From NCBI RefSeq assembly GCF_004298145.1, contig NZ_SCRH01000025.1, positions 50,170 through 114,169 of the forward strand: a stretch of DNA of 64,000 nt. The letters are read 5' to 3'. Below are positions 51,691 through 61,157 of this stretch, piece after piece. A model generated the notes under the pieces. The model was not told the origin of the DNA and made no database searches. It was given only the letters and a program-made list of their open reading frames with translations. Source of the DNA: Mycobacterium sp. Its GTDB lineage: Bacteria > Actinomycetota > Actinomycetes > Mycobacteriales > Mycobacteriaceae. A program made the position numbers and the translations under genes. Each line of letters starts with the position of its first letter. The stretch's first letter is position 1.

Positions 51691-52761
51691 ATGGCCGCCT
51701 ACCGCGTCTTCGGCATCTCCCTGTTGCTCTCGGTGGCGGCCCTTGCGCTGGGGTATGCGCACGGCGGGCTCGAGGGCCTTTTTCTGCTGCTGGTGTTGGC
51801 CGTCCTCGAGGTGTCGCTGTCGTTCGACAACGCCATCATCAACGCCACGATCCTGAAGCGGATGAGCCCCTTTTGGCGGCAGATGTTTTTGACCGTCGGG
51901 ATCGTCATCGCGGTGTTCGGGATGCGCCTGTTGTTCCCGTTGCTCATCGTGTGGGTGACCGCGGGGATAGGGCCCGTTCACGCGATGGAACTGGCGCTGC
52001 ATCCGCCGCCGCACGGCGCGCTGGAGTTTCCGGACGGCTCGCCGAGTTACGAGAAAATGATCGCCTCCGCCCATCCGCAGATTGCGGCGTTCGGCGGGAT
52101 GTTTCTGCTGATGCTGTTCCTGGATTTCATCTTCCACGACCGAGATATCAAGTGGCTCGAGTGGATTGAGGTCCCCTTCGCCCGCATCGGGCGGCTTGGT
52201 CAGGTGCCGGTGGTGGTGGCCGGCGGCGCGCTGGTGCTGGTCGGCTCGCGCTTGACGCATTCGGTCGACGAGCGCGCCACCGTGCTGACCGCCGGAATGC
52301 TGGGCATGGTGACGTACCTGGTGGTCAACGGTTTGAGCCGCGCGTTTCGGCCGGCCGGCGTCGAGGACATGACGGCCGGTGAGGCGGTCGGCAGGGCCGG
52401 TTTCACCCTGTTCCTTTATCTCGAGGTTCTCGATGCCGCGTTCTCGTTCGACGGGGTCACCGGGGCCTTCGCGATCACGTCGGACCCGATCATCATCGCG
52501 CTGGGGCTGGGCCTGGTGGGCTCGATGTTCGTCCGGTCGATCACCATCTATCTGGTCGAGCAGGAAACCCTGGACCGGTACGTGTACCTGGAGCACGGCG
52601 CGCACTGGGCGATCGGTGCGCTGGCCGTGATCATGCTGGGATCCATCGACCCGCGGTTGCAGGTCCCCGAGGCGCTCACCGCCTCGGTGGGGATGATCTT
52701 CATCGGGGCGGCGCTGGGCTGGAGCCTGCTGCGCAACCGGCGCAACACCCGCTCGGGCTAG
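51691..52761 (+). CDS. DUF475 / TerC-like integral membrane protein (Rv3629c-like)
   Basis: A 356-residue protein with nine hydrophobic helices. The TerC signature appears twice: EVSLSFDNAIINATIL near residue 37 and LDAAFSFDGVTGAFAIT near residue 250, each with an Asp inside a helix, which may bind metal or move ions. TerC-superfamily proteins have been linked to tellurite resistance and to metal loading of exported enzymes. Its stop codon is inside an 11-bp repeat shared with the end of ppa. Confidence 0.88.
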   Translation: MAAYRVFGISLLLSVAALALGYAHGGLEGLFLLLVLAVLEVSLSFDNAIINATILKRMSPFWRQMFLTVGIVIAVFGMRLLFPLLIVWVTAGIGPVHAMELALHPPPHGALEFPDGSPSYEKMIASAHPQIAAFGGMFLLMLFLDFIFHDRDIKWLEWIEVPFARIGRLGQVPVVVAGGALVLVGSRLTHSVDERATVLTAGMLGMVTYLVVNGLSRAFRPAGVEDMTAGEAVGRAGFTLFLYLEVLDAAFSFDGVTGAFAITSDPIIIALGLGLVGSMFVRSITIYLVEQETLDRYVYLEHGAHWAIGALAVIMLGSIDPRLQVPEALTASVGMIFIGAALGWSLLRNRRNTRSG

Positions 52762-52806
52762 TGGTGATCGCAAGGGCGGCGTAGCCGGGCGCAGCGGGTC
52801 GCCACC
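52761..52806. repeat. Palindromic intergenic repeat flanked by 11-bp direct repeats
   Basis: A 46-bp element with complementary ends (GTGGTGA... and ...GCCACC) between the Rv3629c-like and ppa stops. TCGGGCTAGTG occurs at 52753-52763 and again at 52808-52818, flanking it. The reverse complement aligns with the 58-bp unit repeated at 63881-64000 (shared GACCCGCTGCGCCC and GCGATCACCAC). Confidence 0.8.
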
Positions 52807-52812
52807 ATCGGG

Positions 52813-53301
52813 CTAGTGCCCCTCGGCCTTGAACCGCTCCACCGAGCGCTGAATCTCGGCCTCGGCTTCCGCGCGGCCCACCCAGTCCGCCGCCTTGACG
52901 AATTTGCCCGGCTCCAGGTCCTTGTAGTGGACGAAGAAGTGCTTGATCACGTCCAGCTCGAATTCCTGCACGTCGCCGATGTCCTGGATGTGATCCCAGC
53001 GGTGGTCGCCGGCCGGCACGCACAAAACCTTGTCGTCGCCGCCTTTTTCGTCGGTCATCCGGAACATGCCCACCGGACGGGCCTCGACGATCACCCCGGG
53101 AAACACCGATTGCGGCAACAGCACCATCGCGTCCAGCGGGTCGCCGTCCTCGCCGAGGGTGTCCTCGATGAAGCCGTAGTCGGTCGGGTAGCCCATCGCG
53201 GTGTACAGGTAGCGGTCCAGACGTAAGCGTCCGGTCTCGTGATCGACCTCGTATTTGTTCCGCTGGCCCTTCAGGATCTCGATGGTTACGTCGAATTCCA
53301 C
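52813..53301 (-). CDS. ppa: Inorganic pyrophosphatase (Rv3628-like)
   Basis: A 162-residue family I pyrophosphatase. Metal motif [13 protein letters not shown] (D-x-D-P-x-D), and [17 protein letters not shown]. It removes PPi to drive biosynthesis. Length as M. tuberculosis Ppa (162). A set of short repeats lies just upstream of its start codon. Confidence 0.97.
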   Translation of the reverse strand: MEFDVTIEILKGQRNKYEVDHETGRLRLDRYLYTAMGYPTDYGFIEDTLGEDGDPLDAMVLLPQSVFPGVIVEARPVGMFRMTDEKGGDDKVLCVPAGDHRWDHIQDIGDVQEFELDVIKHFFVHYKDLEPGKFVKAADWVGRAEAEAEIQRSVERFKAEGH

Positions 53302-53315
53302 CGCGTCGGCTCCTT

Positions 53316-53397
53316 GTCTGTTTGGGAAGGCGTCTGTTCAGGAAGGCATCTGTTGGGGACGGTGTCTGCTTGGGGAAGGTGTCTGCTTTGGGCAGGC
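53316..53397. repeat. Five degenerate 16-17-bp direct repeats upstream of ppa
   Basis: Five imperfect copies of GTCTGTTTGGGAAGGC at 53316, 53332, 53348, 53364 and 53381. They lie 14 bases upstream of the ppa start, in the gap to the divergent dacB-like gene (start 53475). The spacing of one and a half helical turns could suit a regulator, or it could be slippage-derived. Confidence 0.85.
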
Positions 53398-53474
53398 CAA
53401 TTTTGCTCTGCTACACCCTAGTCGAGTCCGTCGCCGCCGATTCGGCAGAATGGTTGGAGACAGTCAGGAGAGTG

Positions 53475-54860
53475 ATGGCCCGTACTCGCTGGCAAAAATC
53501 CATCCCAGTGTTCATCGGGTTGGGCGTGCTGGCGTTCGTCGCTGCCGTGGTGGTGGCGGCAACGTTTTTCACCACGACCGGGCACGGCGCGGGTAGTGCG
53601 CGCGCCCCGATCCCGCCTCCGCACGCGCCCACGGTCAAGCCCGGCATGGTCCCGGTGAGCGACACCGCCGAGTTACCCAGCGGACCCGGCGTGAGCGCCG
53701 CGCTGGCGCCGGTGGTAGGTGACCCCAACCTGGGCCGGTTGGGTGGCCGGATCACCGATGCCATCACCGGAAAAGAGCTGTGGCAGGTGGCGGACGCCAT
53801 GCCGTTGGTGCCGGCGTCGACCAACAAGGTGTTGACCGCGGCCGCCGCCCTGCTGACGTTGGACCGGCAGGCCCGGATCAGCACACGGGTGGTGGCCGGC
53901 AGCCAGAACGCCCAGGGTCCCGTCGTGCTGGTGGGCGCCGGCGATCCGGTGCTGTCCGCGGTGCCGCCCGGGCAGGACACCTGGTACCGGGGCGCGGCCC
54001 GCATCAGCGACCTCGTCGAACAGATCCGGCGCAGCGGGGTGACCCCGACCGCGGTGCAGGTGGACACCTCGGCGTTCAGCGGGCCGACGATGGCGCAGGG
54101 CTGGGATCCCGCCGACGTCGACAATGGCGACATCGCGCCGATCGAGTCGGTGATGATCGACGCCGGACGCATCCAGCCCACCACGGTCAACTCCAGACGG
54201 TCCCGGACGCCGGCGCTGGATGCCGGCCGCGAACTGGCCAAGGCGCTGGGCCTGGATCCCGCCGCCGTGACGATCACGGCGGCGCCGTCCGGAGCGCGCC
54301 AGCTGGCCGTCGTGCAGTCAGCGCCGTTGGTCCAGCGCCTGTCCGAGATGATGGACCACTCCGACAACGTGCTGGCCGAATGCATCGCCCGCGAGGTGGC
54401 GGCCGCGATCAACCGGCCGCGCAGCTTCGCCGGCGCGGCCGACGCGGTGACCAACCGGTTGAGCACCGCACACGTCGACACCGCGGGCGCAGCGCTGCTG
54501 GATTCCAGTGGGCTTTCGATCGACGACCGGCTGACGGCCAAGACGCTCGACGGGGTGCTGCAGGCCGCCGCCGGGCCGGACCAGCCCTCGCTGCGGGCGC
54601 TGCTGGATCTGCTTCCGATCGCCGCCGGTAGCGGGACGCTGGGCGACCGGTTCATCGACGCCTCGACCAGCCAGGGCCCCGCCGGCTGGTTGCGGGCCAA
54701 GACCGGCTCACTGACCAACATCAACGCACTGGCCGGGGTGCTCACCGACCGCAGCGGCCGGGTGCTCACCTTCGCGTTCGTCTCCAACGACGCGGGCCCG
54801 AACGGCCGCAACGCGATGGACGCGCTGGCGACCCGGCTCTGGTTCTGCGGGTGCTCATGA
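53475..54860 (+). CDS. dacB: D-alanyl-D-alanine carboxypeptidase, PBP4/DacB type (Rv3627c-like)
   Basis: A 461-residue class C penicillin-binding protein. One N-terminal membrane helix (about residues 15-37), then SxxK motif STNK in VPASTNKVLTAA, SxN in HSDNVLAE, and KTG in RAKTGSLTN. It trims peptidoglycan stem peptides. ATG 53475 is preceded by AGGAGAG. Length equals Rv3627c. It overlaps the next gene by four bases (ATGA). Confidence 0.94.
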   Translation: MARTRWQKSIPVFIGLGVLAFVAAVVVAATFFTTTGHGAGSARAPIPPPHAPTVKPGMVPVSDTAELPSGPGVSAALAPVVGDPNLGRLGGRITDAITGKELWQVADAMPLVPASTNKVLTAAAALLTLDRQARISTRVVAGSQNAQGPVVLVGAGDPVLSAVPPGQDTWYRGAARISDLVEQIRRSGVTPTAVQVDTSAFSGPTMAQGWDPADVDNGDIAPIESVMIDAGRIQPTTVNSRRSRTPALDAGRELAKALGLDPAAVTITAAPSGARQLAVVQSAPLVQRLSEMMDHSDNVLAECIAREVAAAINRPRSFAGAADAVTNRLSTAHVDTAGAALLDSSGLSIDDRLTAKTLDGVLQAAAGPDQPSLRALLDLLPIAAGSGTLGDRFIDASTSQGPAGWLRAKTGSLTNINALAGVLTDRSGRVLTFAFVSNDAGPNGRNAMDALATRLWFCGCS

Positions 54861-55918
54861 CGCCGGCGCCGGAGCTGACTCTGGGCACCGCGGTCGACTG
54901 GCAATTCGCGGCCACGGTCGGCCGGCGGCTTGCCCGGCCGGGCCCGCCGTCCAGCGACTACACCCGGCGCCAGGTGATCGACGAACTCGTGGGCGCGGCA
55001 GCCAAGGCCGAACCCCTGGTCCGTGACGTCACCGGCCTGGTCACCAATGGCGCCGTGCCCGCCGCCCGCATCGTCGACCGCCCGGAGTGGATCGCCGCCG
55101 CGACCGAGTCGATGCGGGTGATGATGAACGGCGCCGAGAAGCCGCGCGGATTTGTCACGGGCCGGGTCACCGGCGCGCAGACCGGCGCCGTGCTGGCGTA
55201 TGTCTCCTCGGGGATTCTCGGCCAATACGACCCGTTCGCCACCGACCAGGGGGCCCGGACCGGCTGCCTGCTGCTGGTGTATCCGAACGTCATCGCCGTC
55301 GAGCGGCAGCTTCGGATCGAGCCGTCCGATTTCCGGCTGTGGGTCTGCGTGCACGAGGTCACCCACCGGGTTCAGTTCACCGCCAACCCGTGGCTGCCCG
55401 ATTACATGTCGCAGGCGCTGGGCCTGCTCACCCGCGATACCGGCGACGACCTGGGGGAGATGGTGGGCCGGCTCGCCGACTACGCGCGCAATCGCGGCAA
55501 TCCGGCGTCGGAAGCCGACGCCAACTCGGCGGGGATTCTCGGTCTGGTGCGTGCGGTGCAGTCCGAGCCCCAGCGGCGGGCCCTGGATCAGTTGCTCGTG
55601 CTGGGCACGCTGCTGGAGGGCCACGCCGACCACGTCATGGATGCCGTCGGCCCGATGGTGGTGCCGTCGGTGGCCACCATCCGCCGCCGCTTCGACGAGC
55701 GCCGCCACCGCAAGCAACCGCCCCTGCAGCGCTTGCTGCGCGCACTGCTGGGACTCGACGCCAAGCTCAGCCAGTACACCCGCGGCAAGGCGTTCGTCGA
55801 CCACGTGGTGGGCCAGGTGGGAATGGCGCGATTCAACACCATCTGGGCGGGCCCCGAAACCCTTCCGCTACCCATCGAAATCGAAGAACCCCAGCGATGG
55901 ATCGACAGGGTGCTGTAG
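54857..55918 (+). CDS. Zinc-dependent metalloprotease, DUF2342 type (Rv3626c-like)
   Basis: A 353-residue zincin-like protein. HEVTH (HExxH) near residue 172 supplies two zinc ligands; EGHADHVMD further on supplies a glutamate/histidine. The family is often named 'coenzyme F420 biosynthesis associated', but its true role is not known. Start ATG 54857 overlaps the dacB stop. It overlaps tilS by 22 bases. Confidence 0.88.
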   Translation: MTPAPELTLGTAVDWQFAATVGRRLARPGPPSSDYTRRQVIDELVGAAAKAEPLVRDVTGLVTNGAVPAARIVDRPEWIAAATESMRVMMNGAEKPRGFVTGRVTGAQTGAVLAYVSSGILGQYDPFATDQGARTGCLLLVYPNVIAVERQLRIEPSDFRLWVCVHEVTHRVQFTANPWLPDYMSQALGLLTRDTGDDLGEMVGRLADYARNRGNPASEADANSAGILGLVRAVQSEPQRRALDQLLVLGTLLEGHADHVMDAVGPMVVPSVATIRRRFDERRHRKQPPLQRLLRALLGLDAKLSQYTRGKAFVDHVVGQVGMARFNTIWAGPETLPLPIEIEEPQRWIDRVL

Positions 55919-56871
55919 GCCGGCTGCGCGCGGCGGTCGAGGCGTTCATCAAGGCGCATCTGACCGCCGTCGACCAATGGTGCGTGGCGCTCTCCGGTGG
56001 CCCGGATTCGTTGGCGCTCACGGCGGTGGCGGCCCAGCTGCGGCCGACGACGGCGGTGGTGGTGGACCACGGCCTGCAACCCGACTCGGCCGACGTCGCC
56101 GAAACCGCCCGGGCGCGCGCCGTCGCGCTGGGATGTGTAGGGGCGCAAGTGGTTCGGGTGCAGGTGGGCACGGAAGGCGGTCCCGAAGCGGCGGCGCGCA
56201 CTGCCCGCTACGCCGCGCTGGCCGCCTACCACGACGGCCCGGTGCTGTTGGGCCACACGCTCGACGACCAGGCAGAGACGGTGCTGTTGGGGCTGGGCCG
56301 GGGTTCCGGCGTGCGCTCGATTGCCGGGATGCGGCCCTACGATCCGCCCTGGTGCCGGCCGTTGTTGCAGGTGAGGCGCGCCGTGACGCACGACGCATGC
56401 CGGGAGCTGGGACTGACGGCGTGGCAGGATCCGCACAACAGCGACCGCCGCTTCACCCGGACCCGGCTGCGTACCGAGGTGTTGCCGTTGCTGGAGGACG
56501 TGCTCGGCGGGGGCGTCGCCGAGGCGCTGGCCCGCACCGCGACCGCGTTACGGGAGGACTCCGAGTTGATCGACACGCTGGCCGCACGGGCGTTGCCCGA
56601 GGCCAAGGCGGGGTCGGGGCTGCGGGCCCCGGCGCTGGCGACGCTGGACGCCCCCGTTCGGCGCCGCGTGATCCGGGCCTGGCTGCTGGCGGGCGGCGCA
56701 ACGGGGCTGACCGACAAGCAGATTCGGGGCGTGGACACCCTTGTCACCGCCTGGCGTGGCCAGGGCGGGGTGGCGGTGGGCTCGGCCCAGCCTGATGAGC
56801 GGTTATTCGCGGGTCGTCGCGACGGCGTTTTGACGCTGTGGCGCGAACCGGTCGGAAAGCCGGTCCTTTAG
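55897..56871 (+). CDS. tilS: tRNA(Ile)-lysidine synthase (Rv3625c-like)
   Basis: A 324-residue PP-loop ATPase with SGGPDSLAL at residues 30-38. It changes the wobble C of tRNA-Ile(CAT) to lysidine. [12 protein letters not shown] and [14 protein letters not shown] are family motifs. ATG 55897 lies inside the end of the metalloprotease gene. hpt follows, the usual tilS-hpt pair. Confidence 0.94.
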   Translation: MDRQGAVGRLRAAVEAFIKAHLTAVDQWCVALSGGPDSLALTAVAAQLRPTTAVVVDHGLQPDSADVAETARARAVALGCVGAQVVRVQVGTEGGPEAAARTARYAALAAYHDGPVLLGHTLDDQAETVLLGLGRGSGVRSIAGMRPYDPPWCRPLLQVRRAVTHDACRELGLTAWQDPHNSDRRFTRTRLRTEVLPLLEDVLGGGVAEALARTATALREDSELIDTLAARALPEAKAGSGLRAPALATLDAPVRRRVIRAWLLAGGATGLTDKQIRGVDTLVTAWRGQGGVAVGSAQPDERLFAGRRDGVLTLWREPVGKPVL

Positions 56872-56927
56872 ACGCAATACCCGGGCCGCCGTTGGTTATT
56901 CGCCCGCCGGCGTGGCACTCTGTGGTC

Positions 56928-57533
56928 GTGGCCCAGATCTCCTCGGCGATCACCCCCGCTCAGCCCGCGGAGCTCTACCCCGGGGATATCAAGTCTGTCC
57001 TGCTGACGGCGGAGCAAATTCAGGCGCGAATCGCCGAACTCGGCCGGGAAGTCGGGGAGAGCTACCGCGCCGCCGCCGCCGAGACCGGCCAGGACCTGCT
57101 GCTGATCACCGTGCTGAAGGGCGCTGTGATCTTTGTCACCGACCTGGCCCGTGCGATCCCGGTGCCAACCCAATTCGAATTCATGGCCGTCAGCTCGTAC
57201 GGGTCGTCGACGTCCTCGTCAGGTGTGGTGCGGATCCTCAAGGACCTGGACCGCGATATCCAGGGCCGCGATGTGCTGATCGTCGAGGACGTCGTCGACT
57301 CGGGTCTGACGCTGTCCTGGCTGCTGCGCAACCTCACCACGCGGCATCCGCGGTCGCTGCGGGTGTGCACGCTGTTGCGCAAGCCCGACGCGAAGGGTGC
57401 CCACGTCGACATCGCCTACGTGGGCTTCGACATTCCCAATGACTTCGTCGTGGGTTACGGCCTCGATTACGACGAGCGCTACCGCGACCTGTCCTACATC
57501 GGCACCCTGGACCCCCGGGTCTACCAGCAATAG
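56928..57533 (+). CDS. hpt: Hypoxanthine-guanine phosphoribosyltransferase (Rv3624c-like)
   Basis: A 201-residue purine-salvage enzyme. PRPP-binding motif [14 protein letters not shown], and [15 protein letters not shown]. It makes IMP/GMP from free bases. GTG 56928 is chosen; GTG 56922 or an upstream ATG at 56838 (overlapping tilS) are possible. Convergent with lpqG. Confidence 0.95.
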   Translation: MAQISSAITPAQPAELYPGDIKSVLLTAEQIQARIAELGREVGESYRAAAAETGQDLLLITVLKGAVIFVTDLARAIPVPTQFEFMAVSSYGSSTSSSGVVRILKDLDRDIQGRDVLIVEDVVDSGLTLSWLLRNLTTRHPRSLRVCTLLRKPDAKGAHVDIAYVGFDIPNDFVVGYGLDYDERYRDLSYIGTLDPRVYQQ

Positions 57534-57555
57534 TTCGGGCCCCGATTCGTCGGGC

Positions 57556-58293
57556 TCAGTCCAGCTCCCACACCGCGGTGACCGAGAAGTTCACGGTCTG
57601 CTGGCCGGGTTCCAGCGGGACCATGGAAGGCATGGCCCGCGGCGCCCCGACCGGTGGCGCGTTGCCGGTGGCCTCCGAGATGGACAACACCCTGCCCAGC
57701 CGGAGCCCGGACAACTGGGCGTACTGCTCGGCGCGGCTCTTGGCGTCGTTGAACGCCCGCGACCGGGCATCCTTGACCAGCTGCGAATCGTCGGCGATGG
57801 AATAGCGGACCGACTTGATCCGGGTGGCGTCTCCGCCCGTGCCGACGATGAGGGCCAGCAGCCGCGACGCGGCATCGGGCGGGTGGATCTTGACGGCGAC
57901 GGCGTTGGTGGCGCGGTACCCGGTGATGGCGGCCGTGCCGTTGGGCTCGGGGTTGTTGTATTGCGGCGCCACGGTGACCTCGGTGGTGCTGATGTCCTTG
58001 TGGTCGATGCCGGCGCCCACCAGCGCATTGATGACCGCCTGTTGACGGTCGTTGGTCTGGTTCATCGCGGCGGTGACGTCGGGTGCCGTGAATTCGATAC
58101 CGACGTCGGCGGTCAGGGTGTCCGGGACGCCCTGAACCTGACCGGTACCCAAAACCGTTACCTGCCGGGGGTTTGCCCCGGGCTGCGACGGACTGTGCTC
58201 GTCGCACGCCGACGCCGTGGCGATGGTGAGGCCCGCCGCGGCCACCGCAGTAGATCGGCGGACAAAGCTTGAGGCGTTCGTTGCGACCGGCAT
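57556..58293 (-). CDS. lpqG: Lipoprotein LpqG with SIMPL domain (Rv3623-like)
   Basis: A 245-residue protein. A signal peptide ends in the lipobox ASAC, so it is a lipid-anchored outer-face protein. The rest is a SIMPL (DUF541) domain: VTVLGTGQVQGVPDTLTADVGIEF, then TGYRATNAVAVKI. Function unknown; SIMPL proteins often form large rings. ATG 58293; H37Rv LpqG is 240. In H37Rv the PE32/PPE65/esxWV genes follow; here they are absent. Confidence 0.92.
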   Translation of the reverse strand: MPVATNASSFVRRSTAVAAAGLTIATASACDEHSPSQPGANPRQVTVLGTGQVQGVPDTLTADVGIEFTAPDVTAAMNQTNDRQQAVINALVGAGIDHKDISTTEVTVAPQYNNPEPNGTAAITGYRATNAVAVKIHPPDAASRLLALIVGTGGDATRIKSVRYSIADDSQLVKDARSRAFNDAKSRAEQYAQLSGLRLGRVLSISEATGNAPPVGAPRAMPSMVPLEPGQQTVNFSVTAVWELD

Positions 58294-58520
58294 GGGTGGC
58301 ACCCTAACCGCTGAGACACCGTCTGTGTTGTGGATTTCTGTGCCGGTGCGCCGCGGCGGGATCGACGCTGTGGGGCGGTGACGCCGGCGTTGGCCCTGTT
58401 GGCAATGCGAATGCTGCTGTGTAACAGACTGTTTGACACCAGGCACCATGATGACGAGCACGGTGGTCATCAACCCCCGGCGGGAGGGTGATGCGAAGAT
58501 CGAGCCGGCTCGGGGGCGCG
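58294..58520. other. Intergenic region between lpqG and the 13E12 pseudogene
   Basis: 227 bases without a gene. Promoter of lpqG must lie here. No repeat or remnant of the PE/PPE/esx genes present at this place in M. tuberculosis is seen. Confidence 0.5.
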
Positions 58521-60115
58521 TCAAAAGGGTGGATCGTCGGGCAAGGGCTGCAGGGCCGGTACGTCGGGCACCCAATCCGGCGGCAATTCCTCCGGTTCCC
58601 GGGGATCGTTCACCCAGGTGCAGTACGGGCTGGTGCTCGGTGTTCCCTTGAACAGGAAAAGCATGTCGCGCGTGTGGTTTCGGAATTTGCGTGCCGCAAT
58701 CTCGTCTTTGCGGTCCTGTTCCAGCTGGCGCCGGGCTTCGTTGATCGGCCGTAGCTCGCGATTGTGTTTGCGCGCCTGTGTGATTCGTGCGCTACGTTGT
58801 TGCGATCGGCTTCGTCGTTTGGGCACCGGCGCCTCGCACGCCGGACCGCACGGCTGGGGAAACAGATCGGCGCCCGCGGGGGAGGTTCGATACGTCCTGC
58901 CGGTCGGCGAAGTCCAGATCACGGTGCCGTCAGCCAATTGTTCATCGTGCCATCCGCCGAATGTCTTCAGCCGATGATGTTGGCGGCACAGGTATTTGAG
59001 ATTCTCCGCTATGGTCCGTCCACCGGCCGCCGGATCCTGGTGGTTGAACGGAACGGTGTGGTCGAGATCGCAGACCACCGCCGGCCGGCTGCACCCGGGG
59101 AAGCGGCAGGTGAGATCGCGGCACCGGACGGCCCGCTCCAGCGCCGCCGACGGTTGGTAGCGCAGCGCCTCGACCGGACTCGTCACCGGATTGGCGACGA
59201 GTAACGATGCGGCGGCGGCCAATTGGCGCACCTGTTCGGCGTCGATGACGCCGTAGCCCTCCAGATAGCCCGGTCCAGCGCCATCGGCATAGACGCTTTG
59301 CTCGCCGGCCACCACGTTGATGATCACCTGCGCCCCGGCTCGATCACGATCGGGGTTGTGGTCGCCCGTTCGGGCGGGGCATTCGGGTTGCCCACAGGCG
59401 CACGCCAAACCGCGGTTCTCCGCCAGCGCGGCCAACGCGTCGGCGCGGCGCTGGTCCATCGTCCGCGGGTCGGCGGGGCACACCTGCTTGGCGAGCTGGG
59501 AGAGTCGGCGGTCGAAGGCGGTCGCGGCCGTCGCGGCGACCGAGCCATTGATCTCGGCCATCCCGTTGTCTGAGGCGGTGATCGCGATGTGGCGTTCGTT
59601 TTCGGCCTCAAGCCGGCGTTCGCGGGCGGCGTCGGGGTCGCTGGCCCGTACGGAGGCATCGACCGCATTGACGATCCGCTGCCTCGACCAGCCGTGCCAG
59701 TTACCGATGCGCGCGGCGAGCGACTGGTCGATCTTGGCGATCAGCTCCGCATTGGTGACCGGGTCGGTGCGGGTGATGATCAGGCGCACGGTGCGCCAGT
59801 CCGTTCTCCCCTCGGCCAGCAGGGCCGCAATCCTGGGCAGCCGGGTATCGAGCGCTTCCGCATGCGACACCAAAAGCTCGCGCCCATCGGGGACAGATTC
59901 ATCGCGGCGGCGACCTCGGCGGCGGTCTGCTCGAAGCCGTCGATCGCCGCGTACTCCTGGTCGCGCCGCTGCGCGGTGGCCACACGATGCCGGAGCAAGG
60001 CCGCTACCGCCGCCAGGCGGCGAGCCACCAGCACCGATTCCTCCCGATGCGTGGACTCGATCACCCCCACCAGGGCGGTGGGATCCGACAGCGTCTCGAA
60101 CATATGTTCGATCAT
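58521..60115 (-). pseudogene. 13E12-family DUF222-HNH endonuclease, frameshifted
   Basis: The N-terminal piece (59780-60115) begins MIEHMFETLSDPTALVGVI and runs through the DUF222 start to NLSPMGAS; the large C-terminal piece (58521 to about 59880) continues with LLVSHAEALDTRLP in a different frame. Restoring one base at about 59880 (GCxGAG) joins them into NLSPMGAELLVSHAEAL, the normal 13E12 sequence. The C-terminal part has the HNH motif (CRFPGC...CDLDHTVPFNH...LCRQHH). 13E12 proteins are repeated in mycobacteria and some are DNA-damage-induced. Single-base deletion or programmed shift are both possible; I favour a pseudogene. Confidence 0.85.
60096..60111. promoter_or_regulatory. LexA (SOS) box at the 13E12 start
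   Basis: TCGAACATATGTTCGA is a perfect mycobacterial SOS box (TCGAAC-N4-GTTCGA). It overlaps the second possible ATG of the 13E12 gene (60103) and ends just after the first (60115). 13E12 genes of M. tuberculosis are reported as LexA-controlled. Confidence 0.88.
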
Positions 60116-60143
60116 AGCTGAGCCCTACGACACGACAACTTTT

Positions 60144-61157
60144 TCAGGGCGTGACGAGAACCTTGCAGTGCCGCTCCGGGTCGGCGAGGTCGTCGAACGC
60201 CGCGCCGACGGCATCCAGGCCCACCTCGCCGGTGATCAGCGGGCTGACGCCGATGTCGCCCTCCGCCAGCGCGCGCAACGAGTCGCCGAACTCCTCGGGG
60301 GTGTAGGCGAGCACGAATTGCACGTTGATCTCTTTGGCGATCGCGAAAAAGGGGTGCACGGTGTCGGGTTGCATGCACACCCCCGCGACCACCAGGCGGG
60401 TGCCGGGGCGCGCCCGAAGCAGCACGTCGTCGATGATGCCGGGCACGCCGACGGCCTCGAACACCACGGCGGGCTTGACGCTGTCGAAGGGCGACCCTTG
60501 CGCCGGATCCAACGTCTGGTGGGCTCCCATCGCGGTGGCCAGCTCGCGCCGCTTGGGTGAAAAGTCCGATGCCACAATGGTTTCGACCCCCTTCGACCGA
60601 AGGGCGGCGATGATGGCGATCCCGATCGGGCCACAGCCCAGCACCAGGGCCGTCTCGCCGGGGAAGATGTTGGACTTGTTGACGGCGTGCAATCCCACCG
60701 CCATGGGTTCGGTCAGGGCGGCGTGTTTGAAGTCCAGGCCGTTGGGGATGGGCAGCAACAGCGCCGCCGACAGCAGCATCCGTTCGGAGTAGCCGCCAAT
60801 TGTGCTGTTGCTGTATACGATCGGCTCGACGCCCTTGGTGGACAGCAGCACCGGCAGCGAGGTGACCAGGGTGCCCGGTGGATGGGTCTCGGTGTCGGGA
60901 CCGGCTTCGAGTACCTCGGCGCTGAATTCGTGACCCATGAAGACGTCGTGGTTCAGGTCGATGTGCATGCCCCCCGTGCCACCCGCCGCCCGATCGCTCA
61001 TCTCGAGCACCTGGGCGCCGTGGGCGGCGAAATGCAAATCGGAGCCGCAAATCCCGCACGCCCGCACGCCGACAAGCACCTGGCCGGCTTCGGGTATCGG
61101 GTCGGGCACGTCGTCTCGGTAGACCATGCGACCGTCTCGCAACACCGAGGCGCGCAT
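60144..61157 (-). CDS. Zinc-dependent alcohol dehydrogenase (MDR family)
   Basis: A 337-residue medium-chain dehydrogenase. Catalytic zinc Cys in ACGICGSDLH, GHEFSAEVLE, and NAD(P) loop VLGCGPIGIA (GxGxxG). The structural-zinc four-Cys lobe is missing, as in threonine/sorbitol-type members. Substrate unknown, an alcohol or diol is likely given the epoxide hydrolase two genes upstream. Its ATG shares one base with the stop of the LLM gene (TGATG). No such gene lies here in H37Rv. Confidence 0.88.
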   Translation of the reverse strand: MRASVLRDGRMVYRDDVPDPIPEAGQVLVGVRACGICGSDLHFAAHGAQVLEMSDRAAGGTGGMHIDLNHDVFMGHEFSAEVLEAGPDTETHPPGTLVTSLPVLLSTKGVEPIVYSNSTIGGYSERMLLSAALLLPIPNGLDFKHAALTEPMAVGLHAVNKSNIFPGETALVLGCGPIGIAIIAALRSKGVETIVASDFSPKRRELATAMGAHQTLDPAQGSPFDSVKPAVVFEAVGVPGIIDDVLLRARPGTRLVVAGVCMQPDTVHPFFAIAKEINVQFVLAYTPEEFGDSLRALAEGDIGVSPLITGEVGLDAVGAAFDDLADPERHCKVLVTP

